Counted from the stretch's first letter, positions 23,926 through 35,200 are shown. The stretch: 64,000 nucleotides of DNA from Loxodes magnus (GCA_946699065.1 CAMPDV010000228.1:372001-436000), one strand, 5' to 3'. Numbers and translations are program-made. Notes: generated by a model from the letters alone, not told the origin.

Positions 23926-24840
23926 CTTAAATCTACATAAAGTGATTTAGTTTAATCCTCAGCTACAGAAATTCTCGCAGTCTTTGGAAAAATTAGTTTT
24001 AATGGTCTTACTGGATTCTAGTTCGGTGATAGAGTGACTTTGAGTGAGGTAAAATATCAATTTTATTTCTTAGAGCTATCTTTAAACTCAGTTTTAGAGT
24101 AGATCTCTTTAAATTAAATAGACTAAAAGTAATTAATTAGTATTAAGTTCAAGAAATGTAAAATCTTGAAATTTAAGCTAATTTAAGTAGGAAGTATAGA
24201 GGATTATAAAGTTGAGATATTTAAAGATATTATCTGACCTCCAAATGCAACAGATACTCACTCTCAAAGGTAAAACGAATTACCAATTCATTATTATAGC
24301 AATACAGATAGTAGCTATATAAGCTGAGTAGATAGATATTACAAGGGAAGAGAATTTGCTTTCCACATAATAAATATCAGAAATTATATTTTATCATTTT
24401 ACAAAATCAAACAAACATATATTTATACAGGCGCAAGTGTATTTAACTATGATTATGTTATGAGCTAATGATCACAAAAGAAGGATTAGTATGGACTTAT
24501 CCGTTTAAAATCTGCAAGTAGCATATTCACTATTCAACTAATGGAGTTTTATGTAGACCAAAGATTTATTGTACCTTTCACTTCTGGAGGAAATACAGCT
24601 CCTGATTTATCTGACTCTTAGCGATTTCCTTTCTTTTAAGTATTCCTAGCTCTTATTATATCTCGTTCTTATTCTAAATATGTAGTATAATTCTTCTTTT
24701 CTGTTTTTATTATATCACAAGTAATTGAGTGGTCCCACTACATATACATCAAATAATGTCTTTCTATTTTTCAATGTTATTCTTTTTCTATTTATTTTAA
24801 AAATTTAGAGTTTTTATATATTTAATATTTATTTTTATTA
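23926..24840 (+). CDS. Unidentified protein fragment, possibly secreted or surface-associated
   Basis: A plus-strand frame is open with convincing mixed composition for about 240 residues: ATEILAVFGKISFNGLTGF, GSIEDYKVEIFKDIIWPP, NTDSSYISWVDRYYKGREF, FIVPFTSGGNTAPDLSDS. TGA reads as Trp in several places. Upstream codes for a hydrophobic LIYLYSIIL stretch, but no ATG was found because the SINE-C repeat sits there. The 5' end is probably lost or displaced. Downstream it runs into AT-rich sequence and a SINE-B insertion. No family was recognised. Confidence 0.45.
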
Positions 24841-24850
24841 ATTAATTAAT

Positions 24851-25155
24851 TTCAACTAAAAAAGTTTTTGGACCGGAAACTCCTTTCCGATTGCTCGAGC
24901 CGACGCTCTATTTTTATGGAATAACGGGGATATCCTGTTGTGCTCCAGGCACAGCTGCTAGGGAGCTCCATCGCTATGAGCAACCAGGCTTCAAGCCCCT
25001 ACCAAGAGCGGATAATCTCAAAGACAGCGTTCCCTTCAGAAAATGACTCTGACCAGGGACTTTCTCAGTGACAGGAAAGGAACTTGTTCCTAGCCATAAA
25101 ACCAGAAAGTATTGTCACGAAGGTCATTCTCAGCTCCCATCATCTTTTCAATTAT
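24851..25155 (-). mobile_element. SINE-like element, family B (copy 1)
   Basis: About 300 bp, relatively GC-rich, nearly identical to the reverse complement of 60002-60300. On the minus strand it starts AATTGAAAAGATG, ends with a small hairpin GGAAA...TTTCC, a T-run and AGTTGAAATTAATTAA. It is flanked by a 12-bp direct repeat ATATTTATTTTT (24825-24836 and 25156-25167), consistent with a target-site duplication. No open frame is conserved between the two copies, so it is non-coding. Confidence 0.78.
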
Positions 25156-25169
25156 ATATTTATTTTTTA

Positions 25170-25640
25170 TTTAATTTGCTTTTTTAATTATTTAAGTTTT
25201 AGATAATAATAATTTTTTTTATTAATTATACTATTTATATAAACTAACATAGATTCATTAATTTTTAATTTAACAATTTTTTAATGGAACTATTTTAAGT
25301 ATTATTAATAATTTTATTTAGAAATATTAATATTTTTTAAATTATAAAATATATAAAATATGTTTTTAAGATTTATTTTAATTTCTCATAATAATAATTT
25401 ATAAGTAGTTGATTAATTTAAATAATATTTAATTTTAATACTAATATTATTATTTTATCTTCTAATTTTTTAATAAAATTATATTTTAGTTATATTTTTA
25501 TTGTTTAATATTAAAATAAAAATTAATTATTTTTAATAATATTAGCTTTATATGTATAGATAATAATAGATATAATTCATAAAATAAGATAGTAAGCTTA
25601 ATATTTTATTATTATTTCTGTTTAATTCTGGTAATTCTAC
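25170..25640. other. AT-rich spacer upstream of the RING/coiled-coil gene
   Basis: AT-rich, low complexity. It would hold the promoter of the gene starting at 25708, but I see no distinct element. Confidence 0.4.
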
Positions 25641-25707
25641 TAACTTTTGTCTAATAAGCGTTTCTAGTTTTAAGGATGAAATTTTCTAAAAATAAATAAT
25701 AAAAGAA

Positions 25708-27072
25708 ATGTCTTAGGTTGTTCAATGCCACTCTTGTAATGGAGATTTCGATGGATAGATGAAAATCCCGATGATCCTTCCATGTAAGCACAATATTTGT
25801 TTCATTTGTGCATCTGATTATTTATAGAAAAACAATTGCATCAAATGTTTCGACTAATCTTGCTAATTGATCCATAAAACACATAATTTAAATTTATAGA
25901 AAGATGAATAATTACTTAAACGTTTAGAGCAAAAGGGGACACTAAGTAGTATTACTTTATTTGAAGGTTATTAGACTAAAATCCGTTCAGCATATGCATT
26001 ACTGTTTAAGTAGCAAGGAAATTTGATTTTTTAGCTAATAAATAATCTCAACCAATATGTTTTCAAGAATAGTTCGGCTAAATAGAGAGAGTTAAATTAA
26101 TTTGCTAAATAGTTAACTTAATAGTTAGGCTATCTCAAGTATTAGTAGGTATAGATAAGTAAATAGGATCTTGCTTAATAAGACACCTAAGAAAGTAGTA
26201 TTGATCCAAGAGTGGAGTAATTGGTATAAAAGTTAGCTAAGGAAGCTTAAGAAATCTTTTAATAGATTTCCTAGATATCGGTTAATGTGTTTGAGGAGAG
26301 GGATAGAATGAGAGTTTAAATGGATACGTTAAGTCAGGTTAACGGTAGTTATCTTACTTAGATTTAGTAGTTGAGGTAGCAAGTATCGAGTATTTAATAA
26401 GAGAGAACATAAATAATAAATGAGTTGGTTTTAGCAAAGGATGCTTTGAGAGAGCTTAACTAGGCTAGTGTTGATAATGACAGAAAGATTGTGTAGATGG
26501 GATAGTAGTTATAGGATCTATAGAGGGAGAAGATGAGTGTTGAGAAATAGATTTAGGATATGTTGAATGAGAAATAGGTACTTGCGACATAATTGGAGAA
26601 GTGTTAGTATCCTTAATAATAATTATCTGAGGTTAAATAGTAGAATATGGTAAAGCCAGTTACTCCTTAAGAGGTATAAAAAGTTAAGCCATAGTAACAA
26701 AAGAAGTAGTAAGCTTCCTAATCTTAATCGACAAAGGTCACAAATAAATAAATCTAAATATCGATAGTATCTCCGAATAATAAATCTGTGAAGCTTACAG
26801 TTAAATAAGATACCTCTATCGAATAACTAAAGAAAATGATATAAGATAAAACTAGTTTATTGTGATGGTCATTGAACATCTTTAAGAATAACAATAAGTT
26901 AAAGAACAAATAGATGATATAATCTTATAATATAATGGATGGGGAAAAGCTCTAAATGGATTGGAGTGAGTTAAATTTTGAAAATAATAATATATAGATG
27001 GTAAATTATAATAATCTTATTAAAGGAGGTACGTTACATTTCTAAACTTTATCTTTAATATAGGCAAGCTGA
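25708..27072 (+). CDS. RING-finger, coiled-coil, ubiquitin-like domain protein (454 aa)
   Basis: ATG at 25708 and TGA at 27070 share one frame. The N-terminus has a RING-type pattern: CHSC, LPCKHNICFIC, CIKC. The middle ~300 residues are Gln/Glu/Leu-rich coiled coil (QIQQLRQQVSSIQQERTQI, LQREKMSVEKQIQDML), with Gln mostly written TAA or TAG. The C-terminus resembles a ubiquitin fold: ISIVSPNNKSVKLTVKQDTS, IEQLKKMIQDK, IMDGEKLQMDWSEL and KGGTLHF match successive strands and the helix of ubiquitin-like domains. It is probably a ubiquitin-pathway scaffold or E3. The coding strand is C-poor at 26281-26640. The stop TGA lies inside the first unit of the intron-like array; if that unit were spliced out the frame would continue past 27412. 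Confidence 0.85.
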
Positions 27073-27412
27073 GGATTTAATATTCTTAACATATAGCAGG
27101 TAAGTAAGCATTTAATATTATTAATACTATAGAATGTAAGTAAACATTTAATATTCTTAAAACTATAGCAAGTAAGTAAACATTTAATATTCTTAAAACT
27201 ATAGATGGTAAGTTAAACATTTAATATTCTTAACCATATAGCATGTAAGTAAGCATTTAATATGCTTAAAACTGTAGCAAGTAAGTAAGCATTTAATATT
27301 CTTAAAACTATAGCATGTAAGTAAACATTTAATATTCTTAAAACTATAGGCTGTAAGTAAACATTTAATATTCTTAACTACATAGTTCGTAAGCATTTAC
27401 TAATAATTTTAG
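27064..27412 (+). repeat. Array of intron-like 33-nt units separated by variable triplets
   Basis: Nine near-identical units begin GTAAGT (the first GCAAGC) and end TAG. Eight are 33 nt and one is 34. Each is followed by exactly three nucleotides that differ: CAG, AAT, CAA, ATG, CAT, CAA, CAT, GCT, TTC. Units starting at 27136, 27172 and 27317 are identical to each other, yet their flanking triplets differ. A tenth, shorter GT...AG segment (27389-27412) contains TACTAAT, a branch-point-like string. The units fit minimal spliceosomal introns with single-codon exons; a 36-bp minisatellite or a 12-residue protein repeat are the alternatives. Confidence 0.85.
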
Positions 27413-27419
27413 GGAGTAA

Positions 27420-28140
27420 TTTAAAATTTGACATATGTTTTAAAGTTTGTAATAGTTATTTATTTACATTATTAGAATATGGTATTTTAGCATTAATCAT
27501 TGTTCTAGAATGTAATTGGAATTAATTAATTTAGTATGTAAGGGGTCTTTATAGGATATTTTATTTATAGATGGTAATTATTTTATGATTATTTTTAGTT
27601 GGTAACATATATTGTTATTATGATAGAATGTGAGTTAGAATGTAAAAATTAATAAGGGGGTAAGTTGAATATTAATGGAAACCAAGGTTGTAAGAATAAA
27701 TTTCATTACTGTAGTGATTGATGAATCTGATTCCTGAGTCTGAGAGTGGAATACTTATATACTTAATTTTAACTCTTATTAATTAAAATTATAAAATTAA
27801 TAATAATGATATTTATATATTTATATGTCTATATTTATGTATTTTATTATATAGAATTGTGTAGATGCTGATAAATAATACTGTAATTATTACTTTAATA
27901 AATTGAGCAGTATAGAAGTTTGGATATGTGTGATAGATACATTTTATCTTTTCTCTGCGTTTTGTTATTCTATTTCTTAATCTTATTATTTTTAATCTTG
28001 ACTGTTTGGATTTCCAATCTCTACCCTTTCATTTTATAATCATTTAATTTTAATGGTTTAAAAGATAAATTATCCGTTTTAATATCATTACCATAAATTG
28101 AGTTACAATCCAATATATTTAATAAACTTAACTTAAAAAA
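27420..28140. other. Region downstream of the intron-like array
   Basis: In the frame that would follow removal of all array units, the sequence from 27413 is open for about 100 codons to a double TGA at 27719-27724, ending in a Cys/Asn-rich stretch (ECELECKN, GCKNKFHYCSD). Whether this is coding is unknown. The remainder to 28140 is AT-rich with nothing recognised. Confidence 0.35.
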
Positions 28141-28146
28141 TAAAAA

Positions 28147-28970
28147 ATGTCGATTTCAGGAAGGAATTTCTTGCAGCTCCAAAGAAGTAGGGTCCAGGAA
28201 CCTATTAGCAATAAGTAGAGGCCAAAAGCAACAATAAACAACTCATGTTTTTAGCACCAATCTCAAAGGGAGAAACCAATGAAATATGCGAAGTCCGTCC
28301 TACGATAGGAGATATCGGATTTTAATCTTTCCGGACAAATGAGTATGGAACAGTTCATCAAAGTAGTACTAAACCTCCAAGAAGAAGTTAAGAAGCTCAG
28401 CAGGGAAAATTCTAATGAGCTCTAAGGTACGTTGGACTTAAGAATGGACAATTAGGAGAGAGAAGTCGACATCTTATGAAAATACTAACAAGAGTAGTTG
28501 CGCCAGAAAAACTCTCAGCTATAGAAAATTCTAGAATTAAGCAAACAGATAGAAAACCAGCAACAGAACCAGAAACAGGAAAGTTAAAATCAAGAAATCT
28601 CTGGAAATAAAAAAAGGAAAAGAGTAAGTTGGAATAAATTAATCTCAAATGGAAAAATAAAGCAACACCTATCAAAGACAAAAATAAAAAATAAGAATAA
28701 GGAAAAAATGGTTTTTTTGCAAAAATTAATGGCATCTATGCAAGAATTGTTTAAAATTTTGGAGCTTTAAAAAAATATTGGCTTTAGGAGAAAAAAGAGA
28801 GAGAAAAGCTCTACTGTAATTCTGAAGGAGATATATACAAGAGAAAAGGAAGTCGAGAACTACTGAGACTGATTTTAACAAGAACTGTAGGCAAAAGAAG
28901 AAAGAATTAAACCAAGCGGATTGGAAGCAGAGCTTAAAATCTTATTTTATGTAGCGAATATGAGCTGGTA
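28147..28970 (+). mobile_element. ORF1-like zinc-knuckle retroelement, copy H
   Basis: ATG at 28147 (MSISGRNFLQLQRS) starts a Gln/Arg-rich N-terminus; a change of frame then gives a strong coiled coil (VVLNLQEEVKKLSRENSNEL, LRQKNSQLQKILELSKQ). In a further frame the knuckle appears as WFFCKNQWHLCKNC, with the first Cys replaced by Trp. Frame changes and the lost Cys mark this as a dead copy. Base composition is less AT-rich than the flanks. The 3' end is not sharply defined. Confidence 0.65.
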
Positions 28971-28974
28971 TATA

Positions 28975-29515
28975 TTTTTATTAAAATTAAACAAATCTTA
29001 AGTTAAGTTAATTCAATCTATTTTAACTGTTAAAAGCGGTCTCATATTTATTAAAGCAACTTAATTGAATTAATTTTAAAATTTCTTTTAAATGCAATAC
29101 TTAAAACATATTTAGCGAAACTAACTAAATTCTATAATTAATAGTTTTTAAATAAATTATTTTTAATTGCTATAAATTTAATTAATAAACAGATCATAAA
29201 TAAAATATAGTTTTGTAGTTTTATTTAATCGAGTCTAGTTTATTTTTTATTTTTTTATCTTTCTTATTTAGTAACTTTCACCACTTTTAGAAGTTATACC
29301 ATATAATTATTATTATTTAACTATTTCTAAATTTATATGCTGATATTTTTTCTTCAGATAGTAAAATGTATAAAATATTTAATACTAGCTAAAAGCAGAA
29401 AATTATATTAAATTAATTATTTTAAACTAAGTACTAAAAGGATTAAAAAGATCGGTAAAATAATTTCTCTCAAAAAATTTGATAAATAAATATGATTAAA
29501 TATAAATATAATATA
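28975..29515. other. AT-rich spacer
   Basis: AT-rich; no gene, RNA or repeat family member recognised. Confidence 0.4.
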
Positions 29516-29523
29516 CTTAAAGT

Positions 29524-30334
29524 TCAAAAATGTTTATCTTTGACAGGATTTGCAACCTGCTTCCGATGACCACTATTTTTTTATGTGGTTGGGTTCCACA
29601 AGCTTTTTGTGTTGGAAGCTTAACCTAAAAGTTCATGCACAGAATCTTTTGACTGGAACAATTTTCTTTTATAAACTCCATTTTTAGTTATAAATAGTCT
29701 TGTGATCTCTTTTCATGTTTTTTATTCATTATTTCTTTTGAGCATTTAAAAGTTTCAACATTTTCTTAATAAGTGATTTTGAGATTAACAAAATAAGCCT
29801 TTTTTTCTTTAGGTTTTCGTTTAAGTTTTTAAATTCAAAAATCTTTCAATTTAATCAATTCTTGTTTTCATTTAAATTGCTTCAATTTTATTTCCTTCTT
29901 TAACTTGTTGTACTGCAGATTGAGAGATTATTTAGTTTTCTTATACAACTTCGACCTGCATTGCTACACTTGATGATGGAGGTTATTAAGATTAAGATCA
30001 AATTTATTATCTAGTAATTTGCTTGTTATTTACCAATATAGTCTTGAGTTAATCTATTTCATTGTTTAGTTGATCATAGTTGGCTAAAATTTCTCTAAGT
30101 TAAATCGAAAGGTTATAAATTGTTTCCTCTTGTTTCTTGATAACTGATTTAAGTTACCCTATTTGTTCTGCGTCAATTCCATAAGTTTCAGGACCAACCA
30201 TGCGCTTACCTTAATAAGGAGAGGAGGAGCTTGAGTTCTCAGTGGCCTGCTGTTTTTAATTTTAAATAAGAAGAGCTTTTTTTAGCCTTCTTTTTCTCGC
30301 CTTTACAAAGATGTTGACCGATATGAAATTCCAT
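29524..30334 (-). mobile_element. ORF1-like zinc-knuckle retroelement, copy I
   Basis: The minus-strand ATG at 30334 (MEFHIGQHLCKGEKKK) leads through a Ser-rich patch (ENSSSSPYQGKRMVG) and coiled coil (EETIYNLSIQLREILANY) to a knuckle lacking its first Cys (KGLFCQSQNHLLRKC). The C-terminal motif FITKNGVYKRKLF follows, and TGA sits at 29526-29524. The span of 811 nt implies one frameshift. The start lies only ~20 bp downstream of the 3' tail of a SINE-A copy in the same orientation. Confidence 0.72.
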
Positions 30335-30349
30335 TTTTTTTATAAATAT

Positions 30350-30765
30350 ATATTATTATAGAGCGCAGAGCACCTCGTTGGCGCGCAGCTCTTTCCGTAT
30401 TATTATTTAATATTAAAAAAATTGTTCTCAAAAGCTTGATTTCATTCTTTTCGTCCATAGAGTCACTTCAGCTTCCCAAATGGGGAATCTTCTTATTAAA
30501 AATTAGTCTTAAATCTTGAATCAAATGCTTCAGTCTTCTTGAATAAGGTCCAAATAAAAATTAGTTATTAAGTTATTAATTAGTAGGCCCGTCAGTAAAA
30601 CTTTCATATTGCTATGGAGAACCCTCAGGGTAAGTTAGGTATGTCTCAACGGAGCTTATCCATCCTTCCCCTGGTGGTATATAGTACGAGATTACTCGCA
30701 ATGCAGTATATACAGCACCAGATTACCTACTTGTTCTCCTGACGCAGCCGATATCTATTTTATAT
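30350..30765 (-). mobile_element. SINE-A copy 1
   Basis: A ~415-bp non-coding repeat on the minus strand, the most diverged of five copies. It begins near GGCTGCGTCAGGAG, includes the hairpin-forming TTGCGAGTAATCTCG, and ends with the AGAGCTGCGCGCC...GCGCTCTATAAT terminal hairpin and tail. The related copies are at 37668, 38461, 41851 and 53745. Confidence 0.82.
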
Positions 30766-30769
30766 TATA

Positions 30770-31040
30770 TCTTGAATTGTAATTCCTTCTCAAAAATAAT
30801 AAAAAAGGTAGAAAATATAGAAAAATTAAGAGTTTTAAATAGGATTAAGATATGCAATTTTATATTTAAGAGTTCAAAAGACTTAAATCTTGAAAAAAGT
30901 TTATAAGCTAGAAAATAAGCATTTACTTTAAGAGTTATTTTCTATATAACTTATCTTTTATTTTTAAATTAATCTAAAATATTAGTTAATTTAAAATTCA
31001 TTTTATCATTAATCAGCAACTTAAAGACTGAAATTAAATA
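30770..31040. other. AT-rich spacer
   Basis: AT-rich with nothing recognised. Confidence 0.4.
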
Positions 31041-31049
31041 AAGTTTTAA

Positions 31050-31672
31050 TTATTTTCTATTACGTAGCAAATTTTTCGTTTTATAAAAGAATTTTCTTTT
31101 GCTATATATTCAAGTTTTGGCTAAATAATTTTCATTCTATCATTTCTTTTTATCTTATTCTTTTTAAAATCACATTTTTTGTCGCTTCCTAACTATTTAT
31201 TAAATTTTTTATCTCTTTTTCTTTATAGTTATATTTAATGTTGTTTCTTCTTTTTCTTCTCGAAATTATTTTAGTAGTATAGATAATCTTTTTTGAAAAT
31301 AAGAATTTCTAGCATCTTTTACACAGATGCTTTCGAGAGTTAAAGTAATAGCATCTTTTTATTTCTCGCTTGATTTAAATCTTTAATTTTTTCTCTTTCT
31401 ATAATAATTGGGTCATTTCCTTATTCTGATAGTTCCTTTTAGCGCTGAAATTTTTGTTGATTCTCTTCTATTTTTTCTATCCTAATACTCAGTTGTTCTG
31501 CTTCTTTTGCCAGCTTTATGATTGAGTATTCTAGTCTTGTTAAATATTTCAGAAGGAATTAAAGTATTTTTCTTAGCTCAAGAATCTAGACTCTATTTCC
31601 TCTACTATTTAAAGCTTTTCCATCATTCTCTTATTACTTTCTTCAATTTTTTAACCTCTTCTTGAAGACCAT
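31050..31672 (-). mobile_element. ORF1-like zinc-knuckle retroelement, copy J
   Basis: The minus-strand ATG at 31672 (MVFKKRLKNWRKQQ) opens a coiled coil (AKEAEQLSIRIEKIEENQQK). In a neighbouring frame a damaged knuckle CYYFNSRKHLCKRC appears (second Cys to Phe), followed by Lys/Gln-rich sequence. The change of frame and lost Cys indicate decay. Confidence 0.6.
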
Positions 31673-31970
31673 TATACAAAGAAAAAATATACTAAGGGAG
31701 GGAAATCTTGATGAACATTACTTTTGCTCAACAAAGAAGAAATTTAAATATGATTTGAATTGAACTTGACTGAAATAAGATACCTTCAATAAAAAAGGGT
31801 TAATACAGTACTACCAGATATGTATTAAAAGAAGATTATTTTAAAGAAAACTGGAAATGGAATGTTTAGCAAAATTAATAAGCTTTGCAGTGATAAACCT
31901 GATTAAAAAGTGGAATCACTATAATTCATTATTATCATTATTATTACTGTATTATAAAAAAAATAAAAAG

Positions 31971-32849
31971 ATGGAGCAGAACATTAGATTAAATAAAAAT
32001 CAAATAAGAAATGCTCGGAAAAAGGCTGCTTAAGTACTTCGATAAAAAGCAAAACAATAAGAAGAATCAAGTTCCGACTCATAAGGTAAAATAATGATCG
32101 GAACTTTGCAAGCTGAGGAATTTAAATCAGATATTTCAGAGGAACTACGACAAAAGATCGAACAAATGTAAAAAATTATATCCCGATACGAAGAAACAAT
32201 ATATAATTAAGACTTATTAATACGGGAACTTACAACAAACATTGACGTGCAAAATAATGAAATGGAAATCCTTAAGAATCAGCTAATAGAAAACAAGGTA
32301 ATAACGGAAGAACAACTTTGAATGTAATCGCAATAAAAATCTTAACGTACATCAAAGATGGAAATTGAAAAAACTTTCACTCCATTATAAAGTGTTTAAG
32401 AACAGAAAGAAATTAGATATGATAATAATTTAATTAAAAGATTAGAAAATATTGAAAATAAGCTATTTAAAAGACATATTAGTCAAAAGAAGATTAAAAA
32501 ATAATGTTGATATTGCCAATCCAATTACCACTTATTAAGAAGATGCTGAGAATGAAAAAAATTAAATGAAAAGGTATAATAAAGAACATGAAGAGCATTG
32601 AATTTTCTATGGATAACTCCAACAGGAATATACAAATAAAAACTGCCTATGCGCTCTTTTGAAAGCAATCAGTGGTAACCATCCACATAAAAAAAATGGT
32701 CGCGGTATCCATCCGAGTCAAAAAAATGGCGGCAGGAACTGGTTGAAAGTCCAGAATATGCCAAAACATTTTTTAACATTTAGTTTACTATTATTATTAT
32801 TATTATTACTGTATTAAAAAATGGTACCAAAGAAATAGCTTTCTCTTGA
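31971..32849 (+). CDS. ORF1-like zinc-knuckle protein, copy K (about 292 codons)
   Basis: ATG at 31971 (MEQNIRLNKNQIRNARKK) opens one uninterrupted frame: a Ser/Glu patch (QEESSSDSQGKIMIG), a coiled coil (ELRQKIEQMQKIISRYEETI; NEMEILKNQLIENK), a perfect knuckle CWYCQSNYHLLRRC, then WITPTGIYKQKL and a Trp/Gln-rich tail. Trp codons are often TGA. The element proper ends in (ATT)n near 32791-32812; the first TGA in frame (32847) lies in the next element, so the natural terminator is uncertain. It is preceded by another ATT run at 31928-31950. This looks like a recent, intact ORF1-only element; protein function (RNA binding) is inferred. Confidence 0.78.
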
Positions 32850-33630
32850 CTCATTCTTAAAAAACAAGAATAATAATATAATCAATCCGAATAAGAGCCT
32901 CAGAAAGATTAATAAATATAAACTAAGGAAGCATATGCATAATCGGTGCAATAAGGAATAACTAACATATAATGGGAATTAAAATAACAAAGATAAAGGA
33001 TATAAAAACTAGAAAGCATGCTAGAAAATCTGATTGAATAATTATACTTATAATTTCCATCCATAGAAGAATCTTTAATAAAATTTAATCATAAATAGTA
33101 ATCAAAATGGTAGAAATTGACAAATAATTTAATAAAGTTTCTCAAATGTTTTAATTCCAATTTTATAAATTATAATTGCAAATAAAATAATTGTAAGAAA
33201 AGTAACAATAATAATAAGAAGTAATTTAAAAAGCATTAGATTAGTAATCAAGCATTCTAATGGAAATTTAATCTAAACTATAATAATAAGATATAAATAA
33301 GTTAAATTTCCATCGTAGAAAAATTAGTTGCTGCATGTATTGAAGAATCACTATTGAAAAAAATGTTGTAAGAAATCAGAAATTGAAAGAAATAATAAAA
33401 ATCAAATCTTAGAAGAACATTTTACTTTTGACCAACAAAGACAGGATTAATATACAGAAAGAAGTTTTATAACTCAAGAATCAACGAATAGAATAACAGA
33501 GGAGAAGAAACAAAAATGACATATAATTTAGGGAAAAGACAATAATGGTTGAATAATGCAGTCTTACGACGTCCAGTAGTTTAAGAGAGAACAGGAATAA
33601 ATAAAAGTTAACTAAGAAATTCTTCTCAAA
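32821..33630 (+). mobile_element. ORF1-like retroelement, copy L, in tandem with copy K
   Basis: It begins ATGGTACCAAAGAAA immediately after the ATT-repeat tail of copy K. In the appropriate frame it reads QQRQRIQKLESMLENLIEQL (coiled coil) and later FYFWPTKTGLIYRKKFYN, the family C-terminal motif. I could not place a full CCHC knuckle, only Cys/Asn-rich sequence near 33140-33200. Frame changes are needed, so it is probably degenerate. The end near 33630 is approximate. Confidence 0.6.
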
Positions 33631-33649
33631 GACTTTAAACTTAATTTTA

Positions 33650-34140
33650 TTTTTTATTTTTTATCCTTTTTTCTATGATAAAAATTCAATGATCGACAGG
33701 CAAACACTAATAAATTTATTTTAAATAAAACTTATGTCACATATTTTATTAATTCAGTATTGCTAACTAAGAAAAATAGCCTTATAAACTATATCCGAAA
33801 TTTTTTTACTTTTTAGCAAGATATCATGACTGTATATAAACTGGAAATATTCTGAGGTTAAATTAAATCTTTTTTTACAAATTTATTTTTAGACCAAAAT
33901 CTTAGTTAAACAATATAAATGTTATTTAATTTGAAAATATTAGAGCATTGTATATGCCATTGCAAAACTTATGATTTCAAGTTTATTTACTTTACTACTA
34001 AAATGACTAAGTTTGATGTTTTTAACATCCTTATAGATACTCATATGATGCACTAAAAAGATTGTATAAGTCCAGTGGTTGGAATATTCTACTATAACTC
34101 GAAAGTCCCGATTCTCTTTTTTTATTAACTAATAAAAATA
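33650..34140. other. AT-rich spacer
   Basis: AT-rich spacer between copy L and the tRNA-Lys gene; nothing recognised. Confidence 0.4.
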
Positions 34141-34144
34141 AAAA

Positions 34145-34217
34145 CGCCCAACGTGGGGCTCGAACCCACGACCACCAGATTAAGAGTCTGACGCTCTACC
34201 GACTGAGCTAGCCGGGC
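34145..34217 (-). tRNA. tRNA-Lys(CUU)
   Basis: The minus strand folds as a textbook 73-nt tRNA: acceptor GCCCGGC/GTTGGGC with one G-T pair, D arm with A box TAGCTCAGTCGG, anticodon loop ACTCTTAAT giving CUU (reads AAG), and T arm GTGGG-TTCGAGC-CCCAC with intact B box GGTTCGAGCCC. No intron and no encoded CCA. The T-run expected for polymerase III termination follows directly downstream on this strand. Confidence 0.97.
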
Positions 34218-34219
34218 TT

Positions 34220-35200
34220 ATTCTTTATAACTCATCTTTCTTAAATATTTACTTTTTATTTGTTTTATTCTCAATATTTTTAAATGTAGCTATTTCAAAT
34301 AATTATTATTTATTAATTTTAATTTTTAAACCAATTTTAAGATTTTCTTTTAATAGATTTTATATTTTAGCTGCTTTTAGTGTTTCTAAATATATTTTTA
34401 TTAATTTTTTCTTCCTTTTTTTATAAAAGCTTATTTTTCTTTTTTATACGTTTTTCATTTTTTTTTCATTAAGATCAAATTTATGTAATCATTTTTTATT
34501 TTGTTTGTTTTGTTTGTTTTTTTTGTTGTTTTTTTTCTTTTAAGAATTTAATTTGAAGTGTTTTTTTTACCTTTTCAATTACCAAAGTTTTAAATTTTTG
34601 TTATTATTTTTTTTTTATTTTTTTTTTAAATTTCTCAATTTTGGTTCTATATTATTTATCTTTTTATTATTATTCAAATTATATTTAAACTTTCAATATT
34701 TTAATGAACTATGTTTAATAGATATGTTCTGATATTTCTATATTTTTATATCTAAGTTTATTTTTTGATCTTATTTTTTTCAAAAAGACTTTTAGATCGC
34801 TTTTTCATAATTTTTTCTTCTTTGTTAACAATCTATCTTTTATCTTCTTTTATTATAAAAAAGACAAATTTATTTTTAAAGTTTCGACTTAGAAATGAGA
34901 TGGATTTAAAAACGATAGAATCTTTTGTTTAGTTTATTAAATAATTCTTTAAAATAGAATTTTTATGATTTACTCTTTAAGATTTAAGTTTACTTTCTTA
35001 GATTTTCTATAAGAAATCATGTTTTATTTATTACTTAGAAATTTTATTCTCCTTTTTTGAAAATTTTTTTAAGTTTCGTACTTCAACTTTTTACAAATGT
35101 ATCTAAATTTCCATTAAGATTTATTCTTTTTACTTTTGTAATTTAGTTGCTATTTATTTTACTGCTTTTATCTTTTGTTCATTATTAAGTTTATGCATTC
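34220..35200 (-). other. T-rich stretch, possible minus-strand coding
   Basis: The plus strand is strongly T-rich with long T runs. On the minus strand an ATG at 35198 opens a Lys/Gln/Asn-rich frame with a coiled-coil-like start (IKAVKQIATKLQKQKEQIL). Frame and end could not be fixed because homopolymer runs make alternative frames equally plausible. No family recognised. Confidence 0.25.

Noticed and set aside
27199..27396. Minus-strand 65-residue repeat protein across the array
   Set aside because: It is an antisense frame of the 36-nt periodic array. The variable triplets would straddle two codons and change Thr/Cys positions arbitrarily, so the plus-strand intron-like reading explains the pattern better.
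27064..27412. CRISPR array
   Set aside because: Repeats are regular, but the 'spacers' are 3 nt and the genome is clearly eukaryotic.
28412..28735. 107-residue minus-strand frame
   Set aside because: It is antisense to the coiled coil of ORF1-like copy H, whose sense frames show family motifs.
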